From NCBI GenBank assembly GCA_014381855.1, contig JACNKV010000074.1, positions 1 to 40,124 on the forward strand: DNA of 40,124 bases. Direction: 5' to 3'. This stretch comes from Fidelibacterota bacterium. GTDB lineage: Bacteria > Fidelibacterota > Marinisomatia > Marinisomatales > JACNKV01. The position numbers and the translations under genes are program-made. Below the pieces are notes generated by a model, which was given only the letters and a program-made list of their open reading frames with translations, was not told the origin of the DNA and ran no database searches. Of the stretch, positions 25,215-33,116 are shown in pieces (within the stretch, counting starts at the first letter, position 1; each line of letters starts with the position of its first letter).

Positions 25215-26233
25215 TGAATATTCGGATGTTAATCATCATGAGTATCCTCAGTCTTTTATCTGAAGTTGGGGGACAGAACATCTTTCCGGTGTTAGGAGGT
25301 CAGCGTGCAGGTACGTCTGTGCTTACATTTTTGAATATTGGTGTGAGTGCGAGTGCGGTAGGCATGGGAGAATCCGTTGTGGCGTTAGAGCAGAATGCGG
25401 CATCTATGTATTATAATCCTGGAATTATTGCTCAACTTGGACCAATGGAAATGACAGCATCTCATGTCAGTTGGCCGGCAGATATTTATTATGATTTCTT
25501 TGCCTTGTCTAAAAAGGTGTACCGGCGCCATTATCTTGGAGTTACTGCCGGAATTCTTCACATGGCACCCATGCAGGAAACCACAGAATATCTTCCCCAT
25601 GGAACCGGAAATTATTTTGTATTTCAAAACACCGTTATCGGGTTGGTCTATGGTGTGAAAATGACAGACAGATTTAGCTTTGGTATTACGGGGAAGTTAG
25701 TCAGTGAGAACCTTGCCGGCAACATAATGCAAGCAGCGTTATTGGATATGGGAACATTTTATTGGACAGGTTTTAAATCCTTGCGGTTTTCAGCATCACT
25801 ATCACATTTTGGCGGGCAAGCCAAGCCCGACGGGACTTATGAAAAAAGAACGCTGAACCAGGATACTGGGGAAGAGAGTATTATTGAAACAGGATTTGAG
25901 CCATTTTCTCCTCCAACAGTATTTCGTGTTGGTGCTGCTATGAATGTTTTTGAGACAAAGGTACAAACTATAACAGCGACGATTCAGTTGAATCATCCTG
26001 TGGACAATGCTGAAAACATATCGGCAGGAATTGAATATTCGGTTATTGACATGATCTTTTTACGGGGCGGATTTAATCTGAATGAATCAGACGAGTTTGA
26101 AAAGAAATATTCTTTTGGAGTCGGATTGAATATCCCATTGGGACTGTTCAATCTAACCGTTGACTATGCCTATACAAATTTTATTCACTTAACAGATCCG
26201 AATAGATTCACAATTGGATTATCAATGAAATGA
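25214..26233 (+). CDS. PorV/PorQ (UPF0164)-family outer-membrane barrel
   Basis: This is a 339-residue predicted outer-membrane protein starting at the TGATG overlap with the receptor gene. A signal peptide (about 1-20, ending EVGGQ) leads into LNIGVSASAVGMGESVVAL, EQNAASMYYNPGIIAQL, the hallmark start of the PorV/PorQ/UPF0164 family (related to FadL-type barrels). The C-terminus (GVGLNIPLGLFNLTVDYAYT, HLTDPNRFTIGLSMK) is typical of these 14-stranded barrels. In Bacteroidota, PorV is the outer-membrane shuttle of type IX secretion substrates; many paralogues have no assigned role. In this operon, with two proteins ending in sorting-type domains, a part in delivering or anchoring them is a reasonable inference. 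Confidence 0.82.
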   Translation: MNIRMLIIMSILSLLSEVGGQNIFPVLGGQRAGTSVLTFLNIGVSASAVGMGESVVALEQNAASMYYNPGIIAQLGPMEMTASHVSWPADIYYDFFALSKKVYRRHYLGVTAGILHMAPMQETTEYLPHGTGNYFVFQNTVIGLVYGVKMTDRFSFGITGKLVSENLAGNIMQAALLDMGTFYWTGFKSLRFSASLSHFGGQAKPDGTYEKRTLNQDTGEESIIETGFEPFSPPTVFRVGAAMNVFETKVQTITATIQLNHPVDNAENISAGIEYSVIDMIFLRGGFNLNESDEFEKKYSFGVGLNIPLGLFNLTVDYAYTNFIHLTDPNRFTIGLSMK

Positions 26234-27609
26234 AAAAAGTAAGTGTTAAACAGTTAAATTTAATGTTGTTTCTGCGTCGGTTCGGATTAATCTGTGTCGG
26301 AGCAATAATTGTTTTTGCTGCGTGTATTGATAAAATGGCATTGCCCCCGGGACTGGGCTCTGATATTGGTTTTTCTGCAGGAGATACCACCTATTTACGA
26401 GTGAATCCGGTTTGGGGGGAAGAATACGGATTTCAGTCTCCAGTTGAAATTTCCATTGGGCAGGATGGATATGTTTTTATTGCAGACTCAGCCGGTCATA
26501 GTATTTTTGTCCTTGAACAAGATGGAGATATCCCCGATGGATTTTCATCGCTGAGAGAGTTGACGTATAATGAAACATATATCGCTCCCATTGATGTGGA
26601 CATTGACAATAAAATGAATGTGCTTTTTATTGATGGGTCACAGCAAATATTTTGCTGGAATCAGTTGTGGAACCATGTCGGAATTCAGGCAATTGCTGTT
26701 TCAGGTGTCTTTTTTAATGAAGCGTATGGTGATTCTGGTGTGGAACATGATACAGAGACTTGGCGTCAATTTGCGAATGAGTCAAGCTGGAGCTTGGCAG
26801 AAACAGTATGGGATTCTTCAGGGCTTAAAATAGATTCCCTGTTGGCTTTGCGTCTGATTTATGACGGAGCACTTACTCGCTATAATTATCCGGATGTTTA
26901 CTATGCGAGCGAAGAATCCGAGTTTTCAGGTTTATCGGCTATTGAAGGACCTGCAGACGGATTTTACGTTACGGATAAATATCATAATCGCATCCTTCGA
27001 ATTCGATGGCTGCGAACTGACAGGATACGATTAAACACTGGTGAAGAAATATGGGTGCATGATGGGGTTTTTGATCATATTGTCGAAGATTATGGAACAG
27101 GTGCAGGGACAGTAAACCAACCTACAGGAATTGATGTAGATTATGCCGGACAAATATATTATACGCAATCAGGTGAGTTTTTTGGTGTGCATAAACTCAA
27201 ACCGAACAATGCACAGTATCCGTCTGTTTTTCAACCGGGGGTCAATAATATTATGGATTTGGATCGGTATAACCGTCCTCAAGATGTTGCGGTAGATGCC
27301 AACCAAATAATTTATGTTGCGAATACGGATGCTCAAGAAATTCAGGTATTTGATTCCGGCGGACAGTTCTTTCGTAAAGTCGGTGTACAAGACATTATTG
27401 TTGATACGACAATGACTGTTATCAATGGTACAGATACCACAACAGTGGATACATTTTACACACGAGAAGTTAAAGGGCTTTTGGAAGAACCTCGAGCGGT
27501 TACTGTGGATAATCGGGGAGTTGTTTATGTTGTCGATACACCCATGAGGAGAATCGTCCGCTACCGTCTATCAAATCAGCTAGATGAGAATTTAAATCCG
27601 GTGGAGTAA
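26230..27609 (+). CDS. NHL-like repeat (beta-propeller) surface lipoprotein
   Basis: This is a predicted 459-residue lipoprotein. A long basic start and hydrophobic stretch end in VFAACID (lipobox with Cys32), and the mature chain begins with a short linker. The body has repeated blades of the NHL or six-bladed beta-propeller kind: SPVEISIGQDGYVFIADSAG, APIDVDIDNKMNVLFIDGSQ, QPTGIDVDYAGQIYYTQSGE, RPQDVAVDANQIIYVANTDA, and EPRAVTVDNRGVVYVVDTPM. About five blades are recognisable. Such propellers bind proteins or carbohydrates. The start overlaps the PorV-like gene by four bases, and this is the last gene of the envelope operon, followed by a convergent tRNA gene. Confidence 0.82.
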   Translation: MKKVSVKQLNLMLFLRRFGLICVGAIIVFAACIDKMALPPGLGSDIGFSAGDTTYLRVNPVWGEEYGFQSPVEISIGQDGYVFIADSAGHSIFVLEQDGDIPDGFSSLRELTYNETYIAPIDVDIDNKMNVLFIDGSQQIFCWNQLWNHVGIQAIAVSGVFFNEAYGDSGVEHDTETWRQFANESSWSLAETVWDSSGLKIDSLLALRLIYDGALTRYNYPDVYYASEESEFSGLSAIEGPADGFYVTDKYHNRILRIRWLRTDRIRLNTGEEIWVHDGVFDHIVEDYGTGAGTVNQPTGIDVDYAGQIYYTQSGEFFGVHKLKPNNAQYPSVFQPGVNNIMDLDRYNRPQDVAVDANQIIYVANTDAQEIQVFDSGGQFFRKVGVQDIIVDTTMTVINGTDTTTVDTFYTREVKGLLEEPRAVTVDNRGVVYVVDTPMRRIVRYRLSNQLDENLNPVE

Positions 27610-27652
27610 AAATCGTATTGTATCAATGATGAGCGGGTTCGATCCGTTTTGA

Positions 27653-27729
27653 TGGTGGGCGATGAGGGATTCGAACCCCCGACTTCTACGATGTGAACGT
27701 AGCGCTCTAACCAGCTGAGCTAATCGCCC
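27653..27729 (-). tRNA. tRNA-Val (anticodon CAC)
   Basis: The minus strand gives a complete cloverleaf of 77 bases including an encoded 3' CCA. The acceptor stem is GGGCGAT/ATCGCCC, and the D-arm contains AGCTCAGCTGGTTAGAGC. The anticodon stem CTACG/CGTAG encloses loop TTCACAT (anticodon CAC, reading GUG), and the T-arm contains GGGTTCGAATCCC. It is convergent with the envelope operon, whose stop is 43 bases away. Confidence 0.95.
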
Positions 27730-27797
27730 AAATTATTTGTAACATATTAAAAATTACTCGCAAATTTACGGGTTGTTATGAACGGAATCAAACACTG

Positions 27798-28112
27798 ATG
27801 AGCGCTGATTTAAAAATACAAGTTCTAAATTATGAGATTGTCAACGACATTTTGCTGATAAAATGGGATGACGGTACGGAAAGTTTTATTCCGCTGAAAA
27901 AACTGCGGGACGAATGTCCCTGCGCCAACTGTAGCGGAGAAACGGATGTGTTCGGTACTGTATACAAGGGGATTCCTCAGTTGAAAACCCAAAAAAGTTA
28001 CACACTCAAACGGATTGAAAATGTTGGTAATTACGGACTGCGACCGGTATGGCAGGATAAACACGATGCCGGAATATTCGTATTTAAATTATTGAAGGAA
28101 CTTGGCGAATAG
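27798..28112 (+). CDS. DUF971 (gamma-butyrobetaine hydroxylase N-terminal-like) protein
   Basis: This is a 104-residue stand-alone DUF971 domain, the small zinc-binding fold also found at the N-terminus of gamma-butyrobetaine hydroxylase. Visible marks are ILLIKWDDGTESFIPLKKLR, then DECPCANCSGETDVFG with C40, C42 and C45 as probable metal ligands, NVGNYGLRPVWQDKHDAGIF with the likely His ligand, and FKLLKEL at the end. Stand-alone members are often found near iron-sulfur cluster assembly genes, but their function is not settled. The gene is 15 bases ahead of the small secreted His-rich protein, so it may share a transcript with the zinc cluster. Confidence 0.88.
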   Translation: MSADLKIQVLNYEIVNDILLIKWDDGTESFIPLKKLRDECPCANCSGETDVFGTVYKGIPQLKTQKSYTLKRIENVGNYGLRPVWQDKHDAGIFVFKLLKELGE

Positions 28113-28126
28113 TTCGCCAAACTGAA

Positions 28127-28462
28127 ATGAAGTTTATTCGCTCCGGGCTTTCATTCCTATTAACCCTTTGGCTGAGTGCGTTTTCGGTTTTCAGCACCGC
28201 ACACATTGGGCACACACATCACTTTGGGGCTAAACCGGATATTGGATTTTGCTCGGTGGACTGTGCCGATGCTAATCATCACCACGATCGCATGGATTGT
28301 ATCTGGGCTGTGGCACAGATGTCCACAGTCGGAGAAATATCCGTTACAGAAACATTCACATTAAATCACATTAATTCTGAATATTATTCTGAGACAGAAC
28401 CATTTACCTCTATATTAGTTACTGACAGAAATTCCCGCGCCCCGCCACAAAACCTCCTTTAA
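28127..28462 (+). CDS. Small secreted His/Cys-rich protein of the zinc cluster
   Basis: This is a 111-residue protein with an N-terminal signal (MKFIRSGLSFLLTLWLSAFS, cleavage near VFSTAH). The mature part is rich in possible metal ligands, with HIGHTHHFG, then two Cys (FCSVDC) and HHHD, a further Cys (MDC), and a C-terminal DRNSRAPP. The spacing of ligands and the ending are like small exported proteins of the DUF2946 type that neighbour metal transport genes. It probably binds zinc or copper in the periplasm; this is inferred from composition and from the ZnuA/ZnuB genes downstream. It has no catalytic motif. Confidence 0.65.
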   Translation: MKFIRSGLSFLLTLWLSAFSVFSTAHIGHTHHFGAKPDIGFCSVDCADANHHHDRMDCIWAVAQMSTVGEISVTETFTLNHINSEYYSETEPFTSILVTDRNSRAPPQNLL

Positions 28463-28473
28463 TTCGTTGTTTC

Positions 28474-28490
28474 ATCCTGCACAGCAGGAT
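28474..28490. other. Short hairpin before the His-rich outer-membrane gene
   Basis: ATCCTGC-ACA-GCAGGAT is a perfect 7-base inverted repeat with a 3-base loop. It sits in the 57-base gap between the small secreted protein and the His-rich porin-like gene, about 30 bases before the latter's start codon. It could be a weak attenuator or an RNA-stability element. Confidence 0.4.
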
Positions 28491-28519
28491 CATTTATCAT
28501 AACAGAAAAGGAGTTTTTT

Positions 28520-29536
28520 GTGAAAAAACTATTTATACTGACATTATTTACCACCGTCATTTTTACGCAGACGACAGTGAACCCTGATATTAGTGTTATC
28601 GGGGATTTAATCATAAATCAGGATGGAGAAATTTCTTCATCCGGTGTAGAGATTGCAATTCAGGGATATGTAAATCCCTTTGCCAGAGCGGATGTATTTC
28701 TGCATAAACACGCCGACCACAATGCCATTCATCTCGAAGAAGCCGTGATTTCATTTGAACGCGGATTACCGTTAAATATGGGGCTTCGTGCAGGGAAGTT
28801 TCGCCCTGACATCGGCAAGATCAATAAAGAACATGCTCACACCTTATTTTTTATTGAGGCTCCAACATCCATGAAAAATATATTGGGAGACGAAATGTGG
28901 GGTACGTTTGGTGTAGAACCAAACTGGCTCTTTCCTTTACCGTGGTATGCTAAACTTTCCGTCGGATATTTTACCAAAGCGATGGGAACCGCCTGCAATC
29001 ACGAAGTGGAGGAAGCGGAAGAGGACAGCCACGAAGACCATACCGAAAAAACAACGGCAATGTCTGCCCGGCTTTCTCATTTTGTGGATTTGAATGATGT
29101 AACCCATTTGGAAATCGGTAGCGGATATTATCGTGACATCGAAAACCACGAACTGCCACATTTACATCACGTAGCCGAACTGGACTTTAAAATAAAATGG
29201 CGACCGGACACATATCGCTCATTCACATGGCAAGGTGAAATATTCAGAAAAAGCCCAATCGAGAACCCGGAAAACGAATCCAAAATTGCCGGATATACCT
29301 GGATGAATTACCAATTCAACAAACGTTGGAATGTTGGTGTTGTTGCTGATTTCTCCACTGATATCGATGGTGAAGAATTTAAATCATACGGGGCGTTTGC
29401 CGGTTTCAGTCCTGCAGAAGAATCATCGGTATTTAGACTTGTTCTTTCACAAGAACAGCATGGAGATGAAACTCATTTCGGTGTTAAGGGACAAATTATC
29501 TGGGCATTAGGTCCGCATAAACCACACCAATTTTAA
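28520..29536 (+). CDS. His-rich outer-membrane porin-like protein of the zinc cluster
   Basis: This 338-residue protein starts at GTG 28520 behind GGAG. The signal peptide MKKLFILTLFTTVIFTQ is followed by a beta-barrel-like body (ISVIGDLIINQDGEISSSGV; LNMGLRAGKFRPDIGKINKE). One extended segment around residues 155-178 is loaded with acidic residues and His (NHEVEEAEEDSHEDHTE), and other His groups occur (HKHADHNAIHLEE, HELPHLHHVAE, GPHKPHQF). This composition fits an outer-membrane channel or gate with a zinc-gathering loop. The gene precedes znuA by 154 bases. It is not a TonB-dependent receptor, since it lacks a plug. The substrate is inferred from context only. Confidence 0.7.
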   Translation: MKKLFILTLFTTVIFTQTTVNPDISVIGDLIINQDGEISSSGVEIAIQGYVNPFARADVFLHKHADHNAIHLEEAVISFERGLPLNMGLRAGKFRPDIGKINKEHAHTLFFIEAPTSMKNILGDEMWGTFGVEPNWLFPLPWYAKLSVGYFTKAMGTACNHEVEEAEEDSHEDHTEKTTAMSARLSHFVDLNDVTHLEIGSGYYRDIENHELPHLHHVAELDFKIKWRPDTYRSFTWQGEIFRKSPIENPENESKIAGYTWMNYQFNKRWNVGVVADFSTDIDGEEFKSYGAFAGFSPAEESSVFRLVLSQEQHGDETHFGVKGQIIWALGPHKPHQF

Positions 29537-29690
29537 AATTAAGCCGCTAAGAGCGCTAAGAGATGCAAAAGAAAAAAAGAACGATTAAGAATAAGAGTTT
29601 GATGAAATGGGAATCCAATACCATATTTCTCTATACCTTATTTACTTTATGATTCTTGGCGAACATCGCGGCAAAAATAGGAAAAATATT

Positions 29691-30566
29691 ATGAAAAAAT
29701 TACTCATAACGATCTTGCTAACCGGAATTGGTTTCGGTAAGATCAACGTTGTAACATCAATTACCGATCTGGCGGATATCGCCAAAACCATCGGTGGAAA
29801 GCGGGTGAAAGTCACCAGCATTGCCCGAGGGAATCAAGACCCGCATTATGTGGAGGTTCTTCCATCTTACATGATGAAAGTAAAACGAGCGGACATCTAT
29901 CTGCAGGTCGGTATGGAACTGGATCTCTGGGCGCAACAGATCATCGACGGTTCACGAAACCGCAAATTGCAAATCGTGGATTGCTCACAGAGAATAAACC
30001 GGATGGAAGTCCCAACCAATAAAGTTGACGCCAGATTGGGTGATATTCACAAATACGGGAATCCTCATTACTGGCTGGACCCGGAGAACGGCAAGATCAT
30101 TGCCCGCACAATTGCGGCAGCGCTCATCAGTACGGATCCTGCTGGCAGAAATATGTATGAATCCAATCTTGCGCAATTCCTGCAAGAGGTTGATTTCGCA
30201 ATGAACTTGTGGCGGGAAACCTACGCCGAGTTGAAAGGGATGAATATGTTTTTCTACCACAATTCCTGGCCCTATTTTACCGAGCGGTTTGGATTGAACG
30301 TTGTGGCGCATCTGGAGCCAAAGCCCGGGATTACACCAAGCCCCGCTCATTTGGAACGACTTTTGCGTATCATCCGCAATGATGATATCACACTGATTGC
30401 GATGGAACCCTATTTCAGCAATCAGGCACCGGAATATCTTCATCAGAAAACCGGAATAAAAATTGTGAAATTGGCGCAGTCGGTCGGAGCTGTTAAAGAA
30501 GCAGATTCGTATTTGAATATGTTCAGATACAATTTGGAAGTTTTGAAGAGTCATCTCAACAAATAA
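29691..30566 (+). CDS. znuA: Zinc ABC transporter substrate-binding protein (ZnuA-like)
   Basis: The start at 29691 has AGGAAAAATATT before it and opens a signal peptide (MKKLLITILLTGIGFGK), giving 291 residues; an in-frame ATG at 29607 would bury the signal. Family cluster A-1 metal sites are visible: H52 (NQDPHYVE), H126 (NPHYWLDP), H190 (FFYHNSWPYF) and an acidic residue, E239 (AMEPYFS). The three-His arrangement is typical of zinc-binding members. The long His/Asp-rich loop of classic ZnuA is missing, though the neighbouring outer-membrane protein is His-rich. It captures Zn2+ in the periplasm and passes it to the permease encoded downstream. Confidence 0.88.
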   Translation: MKKLLITILLTGIGFGKINVVTSITDLADIAKTIGGKRVKVTSIARGNQDPHYVEVLPSYMMKVKRADIYLQVGMELDLWAQQIIDGSRNRKLQIVDCSQRINRMEVPTNKVDARLGDIHKYGNPHYWLDPENGKIIARTIAAALISTDPAGRNMYESNLAQFLQEVDFAMNLWRETYAELKGMNMFFYHNSWPYFTERFGLNVVAHLEPKPGITPSPAHLERLLRIIRNDDITLIAMEPYFSNQAPEYLHQKTGIKIVKLAQSVGAVKEADSYLNMFRYNLEVLKSHLNK

Positions 30567-30589
30567 TGGACAGGTTATACAACTGAGTG

Positions 30590-30686
30590 TGTCATTCTGG
30601 AGCGGAGCGAAGAATCTCAAATATTGATGTGGGATAAAGGATTGATCAGAGAGCCTTCGTTTCGTTCCACTTCACTCAAGGATGAC
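30590..30686. repeat. Inverted pair of 'TGTCATTCTGGAGC' dispersed repeats
   Basis: TGTCATTCTGGAGCGGAGCG continues AAGAATCTCA at 30590-30619, and a degraded reverse copy (CCTTCGTTTCGTTCCACTTC then ACTCAAGGATGACA) ends at about 30686. The pair lies in the 157-base gap between znuA and znuB and can fold as a long hairpin. The same family forms the cluster at 39766-40079. Confidence 0.65.
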
Positions 30687-30723
30687 AATAACCAATAAGG
30701 TTAGTAAATAAAAGGAAGAAATT

Positions 30724-31539
30724 ATGTTTGAAGCATTGGATCTTTTGATTTGGCCGTTTTTGGCGGCACTGGTTTTAACCGGAATTCATGTTTACCTAGG
30801 ACTCCATGTCGTCACCCGCGGTGTAATTTTTGTAGATTTGGCTTTAGCACAGGTCGCCGCATTGGGAACAGCCGTCGGCATCCTGCTGGGCTGGGAACAC
30901 GACTCCACCACCACCTATTTCATTGCTCTCGGGTTTACTTTCCTTGGTGCAACGTTGTTTGCAATCACCCGCACAAAAAATGATAAAGTCCCGCAGGAAG
31001 CTACCATCGGAATCACCTATGTTGTTACGGCAGCTCTGATGATTTTACTCTTCAGTAAATCCGCAGAAGGCGCCGAACATATCAATCACTTACTGGTCGG
31101 ATCCATCTTGTTTGTAACCCCTAAGATTGTCGGTATCACGTTTTTACTGTATGCGGTTATTGGAGTTTTCCACTGGTTTTTCAGAACAGAGTTTTTAGAA
31201 GCGTCCAAAAACCGCGACGAACGGAAATTACCTCACACCAGAATCTGGGATTTTCTGTTCTATGTGACGTTTGGATTTGTTGTAACCAGTTCGGTCAAGA
31301 TTGCCGGCGTACTGCTTGTATTTTCGTTTTTAATTATTCCGGCCGTTGCGGCACTTCTGTTCGTAAACGGAATTCGCAACCGCTTGATCTTCGGGTGGGC
31401 ATTCGGAGTTGTAGGAAGTTTTTTCGGCATGCTGGCATCGTTAATACTGGATATTCCGACAGGAGCTTCAATCGTTGTAACATTCGGAGTTTTGTTGGTG
31501 ATGTTTTCCTTAACCAGCTTAATTTTAAACAAAGGATAG
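30724..31539 (+). CDS. znuB: Zinc ABC transporter permease (ZnuB-like, ABC-3 family)
   Basis: This is a 271-residue inner-membrane protein of the ABC-3 metal permease family with about 8-9 hydrophobic segments. RGVIFVDLALAQVAALGTAV (about 33-52) and the later VTSSVKIAGVLLVFSFLIIP with AVAALLF (about 180-215) are family hallmarks. The segment VTAALMILLFSKSAEGAEHI, then NHLLVGSIL, is the usual loop that contacts the ATPase. AGGAAGAAATT precedes the ATG. It works with the ZnuA-like protein. No adjacent gene encodes a standard ZnuC ATPase; the nearest ATPase is the FetA-like one at 32299. The stop is 10 bases before the YedF-like gene, so those two are probably co-transcribed. Confidence 0.88.
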   Translation: MFEALDLLIWPFLAALVLTGIHVYLGLHVVTRGVIFVDLALAQVAALGTAVGILLGWEHDSTTTYFIALGFTFLGATLFAITRTKNDKVPQEATIGITYVVTAALMILLFSKSAEGAEHINHLLVGSILFVTPKIVGITFLLYAVIGVFHWFFRTEFLEASKNRDERKLPHTRIWDFLFYVTFGFVVTSSVKIAGVLLVFSFLIIPAVAALLFVNGIRNRLIFGWAFGVVGSFFGMLASLILDIPTGASIVVTFGVLLVMFSLTSLILNKG

Positions 31540-31549
31540 GAGAAAAATA

Positions 31550-31897
31550 GTGAGTTCAATAAAATCAACGGTTATTCAAATTACAAAGAATGGGATGGGG
31601 AACGCAGATAAATTTCTGCAGCATAAATTGATAAAAAGCTATCTAAAACTATTGATTGAAAGTGAAGAATTACCGGATGTAATCACTTTTTACACTGAGG
31701 GTGTCAAACTTACAGTGGATGGTTCTCCTGTGCTGGAGGAACTTCAGACATTATCGGACAAGGGGGTTTTACTTTTCATCTGCAGCACCTGTTTAAACTA
31801 TTACGGAATTGCGGACAAAGTGCGCGTTGGATTACAAAGCCACATGCCTGATATTCTTGCCGTTCAACAAAAAGCAGATAAGGTAATTACGTTATAG
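31550..31897 (+). CDS. DsrE-like protein matching the C-terminal domain of selenium-metabolism protein YedF
   Basis: This is a 115-residue DsrE/DsrF-fold protein. The sequence follows the C-terminal half of YedF closely: VIQITKNGMGN, LIKSYLKLLIESEELPDVIT, FYTEGVKLTVDGSPVLEELQ and FICSTCLNYYGIADK, with the CxxC pair C78/C81 at the expected site, and AVQQKADKVI near the end. YedF proteins normally carry an N-terminal TusA-like sulfurtransferase domain and occur in genomes that use selenium. Here that domain is absent, so it is either a stand-alone form or partners with a separate TusA. The start is GTG at 31550 with GGAGAAAAATA ahead. It sits directly after znuB. Together with the Sec-peroxiredoxin it supports selenium use by this organism. 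Confidence 0.75.
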   Translation: MSSIKSTVIQITKNGMGNADKFLQHKLIKSYLKLLIESEELPDVITFYTEGVKLTVDGSPVLEELQTLSDKGVLLFICSTCLNYYGIADKVRVGLQSHMPDILAVQQKADKVITL

Positions 31898-32298
31898 CCT
31901 GGATAATTCGCCACAAAAGGCACAAAATTCACAAAAGACTGAAAACAATGGAGTTGCAATGAATGCTGTAAATAGTTCTTGTAATTTTATTTTTGTCAAT
32001 ATTTTACCCTTTGTATTCATGTTGTAAATCCCGATTCATCGGGGAAACTTGGTAACCTTCGATGCTGATGTTTACAATCCCGTGTTTTTTACGGGGTTTA
32101 CAATCCCGTGTGCTTGTGTTTACATCCCGTGTTTTGTACGGGGTGTTTTGCGGGGAATTAACGAGGATAGATAAACACACGAACATTTATTCGCCGTGGC
32201 GTGCGGACAAATGTTAGGGTACTAAAGTGAACAATAAATGCTTTAACATTAAGACTTTAACACTTTAAAACATTCTGTTCTGTCCGTAATTTCATGAT
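31898..32298. repeat. 401-base intergenic region with a cluster of CCCGT/ACGGG hairpins
   Basis: No gene is evident. Between about 32020 and 32150 there are four related units of the form GTTTACA(A)TCCCGTGTTTT-nn-ACGGGG. CCCGATTCATCGGG lies at 32030-32043, CCCGTGTTTTTTACGGG at 32079-32095, a half-unit GTTTACAATCCCGTGT at 32097-32112, and CCCGTGTTTTGTACGGG at 32126-32142. Each complete unit can form a 5-base stem. The rest is AT-rich and carries no clear promoter. The stretch separates the zinc/YedF group from the FetAB-like pair. Confidence 0.7.
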
Positions 32299-33024
32299 GT
32301 GAACGAACAACCATTATTTGATTTAAAACATATAGTTCTTCGTATGGAGGCTGTAACCATTCTCAACGACCTTTCATTTACCATCAATCGCGGAGATACT
32401 CTAGCGGTGTTAGGCCCGTCCGGAGCGGGGAAGACATCGTTACTTCGGTTACTGAACGGCATGGATTCACCTTCATCCGGACACATCTTTTTTGACAATA
32501 AGCTATTAGAAGATCACCCTATTCTCGAACTGAGAAAAAACATCGGGATGGTGTTTCAATCTCCGGCGATGTTGAAAGGATCTGTGGAAGAAAATTTACG
32601 TATCACAGAACGGTGGAGCGATAATGTCTTCTCTACAGATAAACTCGTTACGGTACTGGAATATGTTGAATTGAGTCAAAGGTTTCTTAGCAAGAATGCC
32701 CAATCACTATCCGGTGGTGAGAAACAGCGTGTGGCATTGGCGCGTGTACTCTTGAACTACCCAAGCGTATTGCTCTTGGATGAACCGACGGCAAATCTCG
32801 ATCCGAAATTGGCAAAATCCATTATCAAACTGTTTTCAGATCTACAAAAGGGGTTAGGACTTACGGTCTTGATTTCATCGCACAATCATTCACTGATTCA
32901 AAATTTTGTGAATAGAGTTATCGTTCTGATTGACGGGAAAATTATTGAAGAAGGTAATGTTGGTGTTCTTTCTAATCCCAAGACAAAAGAAGTACAGCAT
33001 TTTTTATTGGATGAAAATGAATGA
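32299..33024 (+). CDS. fetA: ABC transporter ATP-binding protein (FetA/YbbL-like)
   Basis: This is a 241-residue ATPase with Walker A GPSGAGKT (39-46), Q-loop Gln87, signature LSGGEKQR (137-144), Walker B VLLLDEPTANLD (157-168) and switch His in ISSHNH. It is most like the short phosphate-type subunits that include FetA (YbbL). The FetB-like permease is encoded 92 bases downstream. FetAB in E. coli contributes to iron export and peroxide resistance; other roles are possible. The start is taken as GTG 32299, with no strong ribosome site. Because the ZnuA/ZnuB set upstream lacks an ATPase, sharing of this one is conceivable but unsupported. Confidence 0.8.
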   Translation: MNEQPLFDLKHIVLRMEAVTILNDLSFTINRGDTLAVLGPSGAGKTSLLRLLNGMDSPSSGHIFFDNKLLEDHPILELRKNIGMVFQSPAMLKGSVEENLRITERWSDNVFSTDKLVTVLEYVELSQRFLSKNAQSLSGGEKQRVALARVLLNYPSVLLLDEPTANLDPKLAKSIIKLFSDLQKGLGLTVLISSHNHSLIQNFVNRVIVLIDGKIIEEGNVGVLSNPKTKEVQHFLLDENE

Positions 33025-33028
33025 AAAA

Positions 33029-33107
33029 ATCACGCAGAGAACGCCATGATACTGCAACAAATTAAAAACTTTCCGATCTACTTTTTCCTCTGCGAACTTT
33101 GCGTGAA
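33029..33107. repeat. Inverted 'CACGCAAAG...GCAGAG' repeat between fetA and fetB
   Basis: ATCACGCAGAGAACGC at 33029-33044 and CTCTGCGAACTTTGCGTGAA at 33088-33107 are approximate inverted copies of one short repeat, about 45 bases apart. They fill the gap between the two ABC genes. Repeats of this sort are dispersed in many genomes. Confidence 0.5.
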
Positions 33108-33116
33108 AACATCGTG

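Noticed and set aside
27631..27650. GGGTTCGATCC near the tRNA, as a possible second tRNA T-arm
   Set aside because: The surrounding bases do not form acceptor, D or anticodon stems on either strand.
32020..32150. Possible CRISPR array from repeated GTTTACAATCCCGTG units
   Set aside because: Spacing between units is irregular (49, 26 and 21 bases), repeats are imperfect and no cas gene is in the window.
32004..32186. 60-codon open frame on the minus strand
   Set aside because: It is made of the CCCGT/ACGGG repeat units; the translation has no recognisable domain and no good ribosome site.
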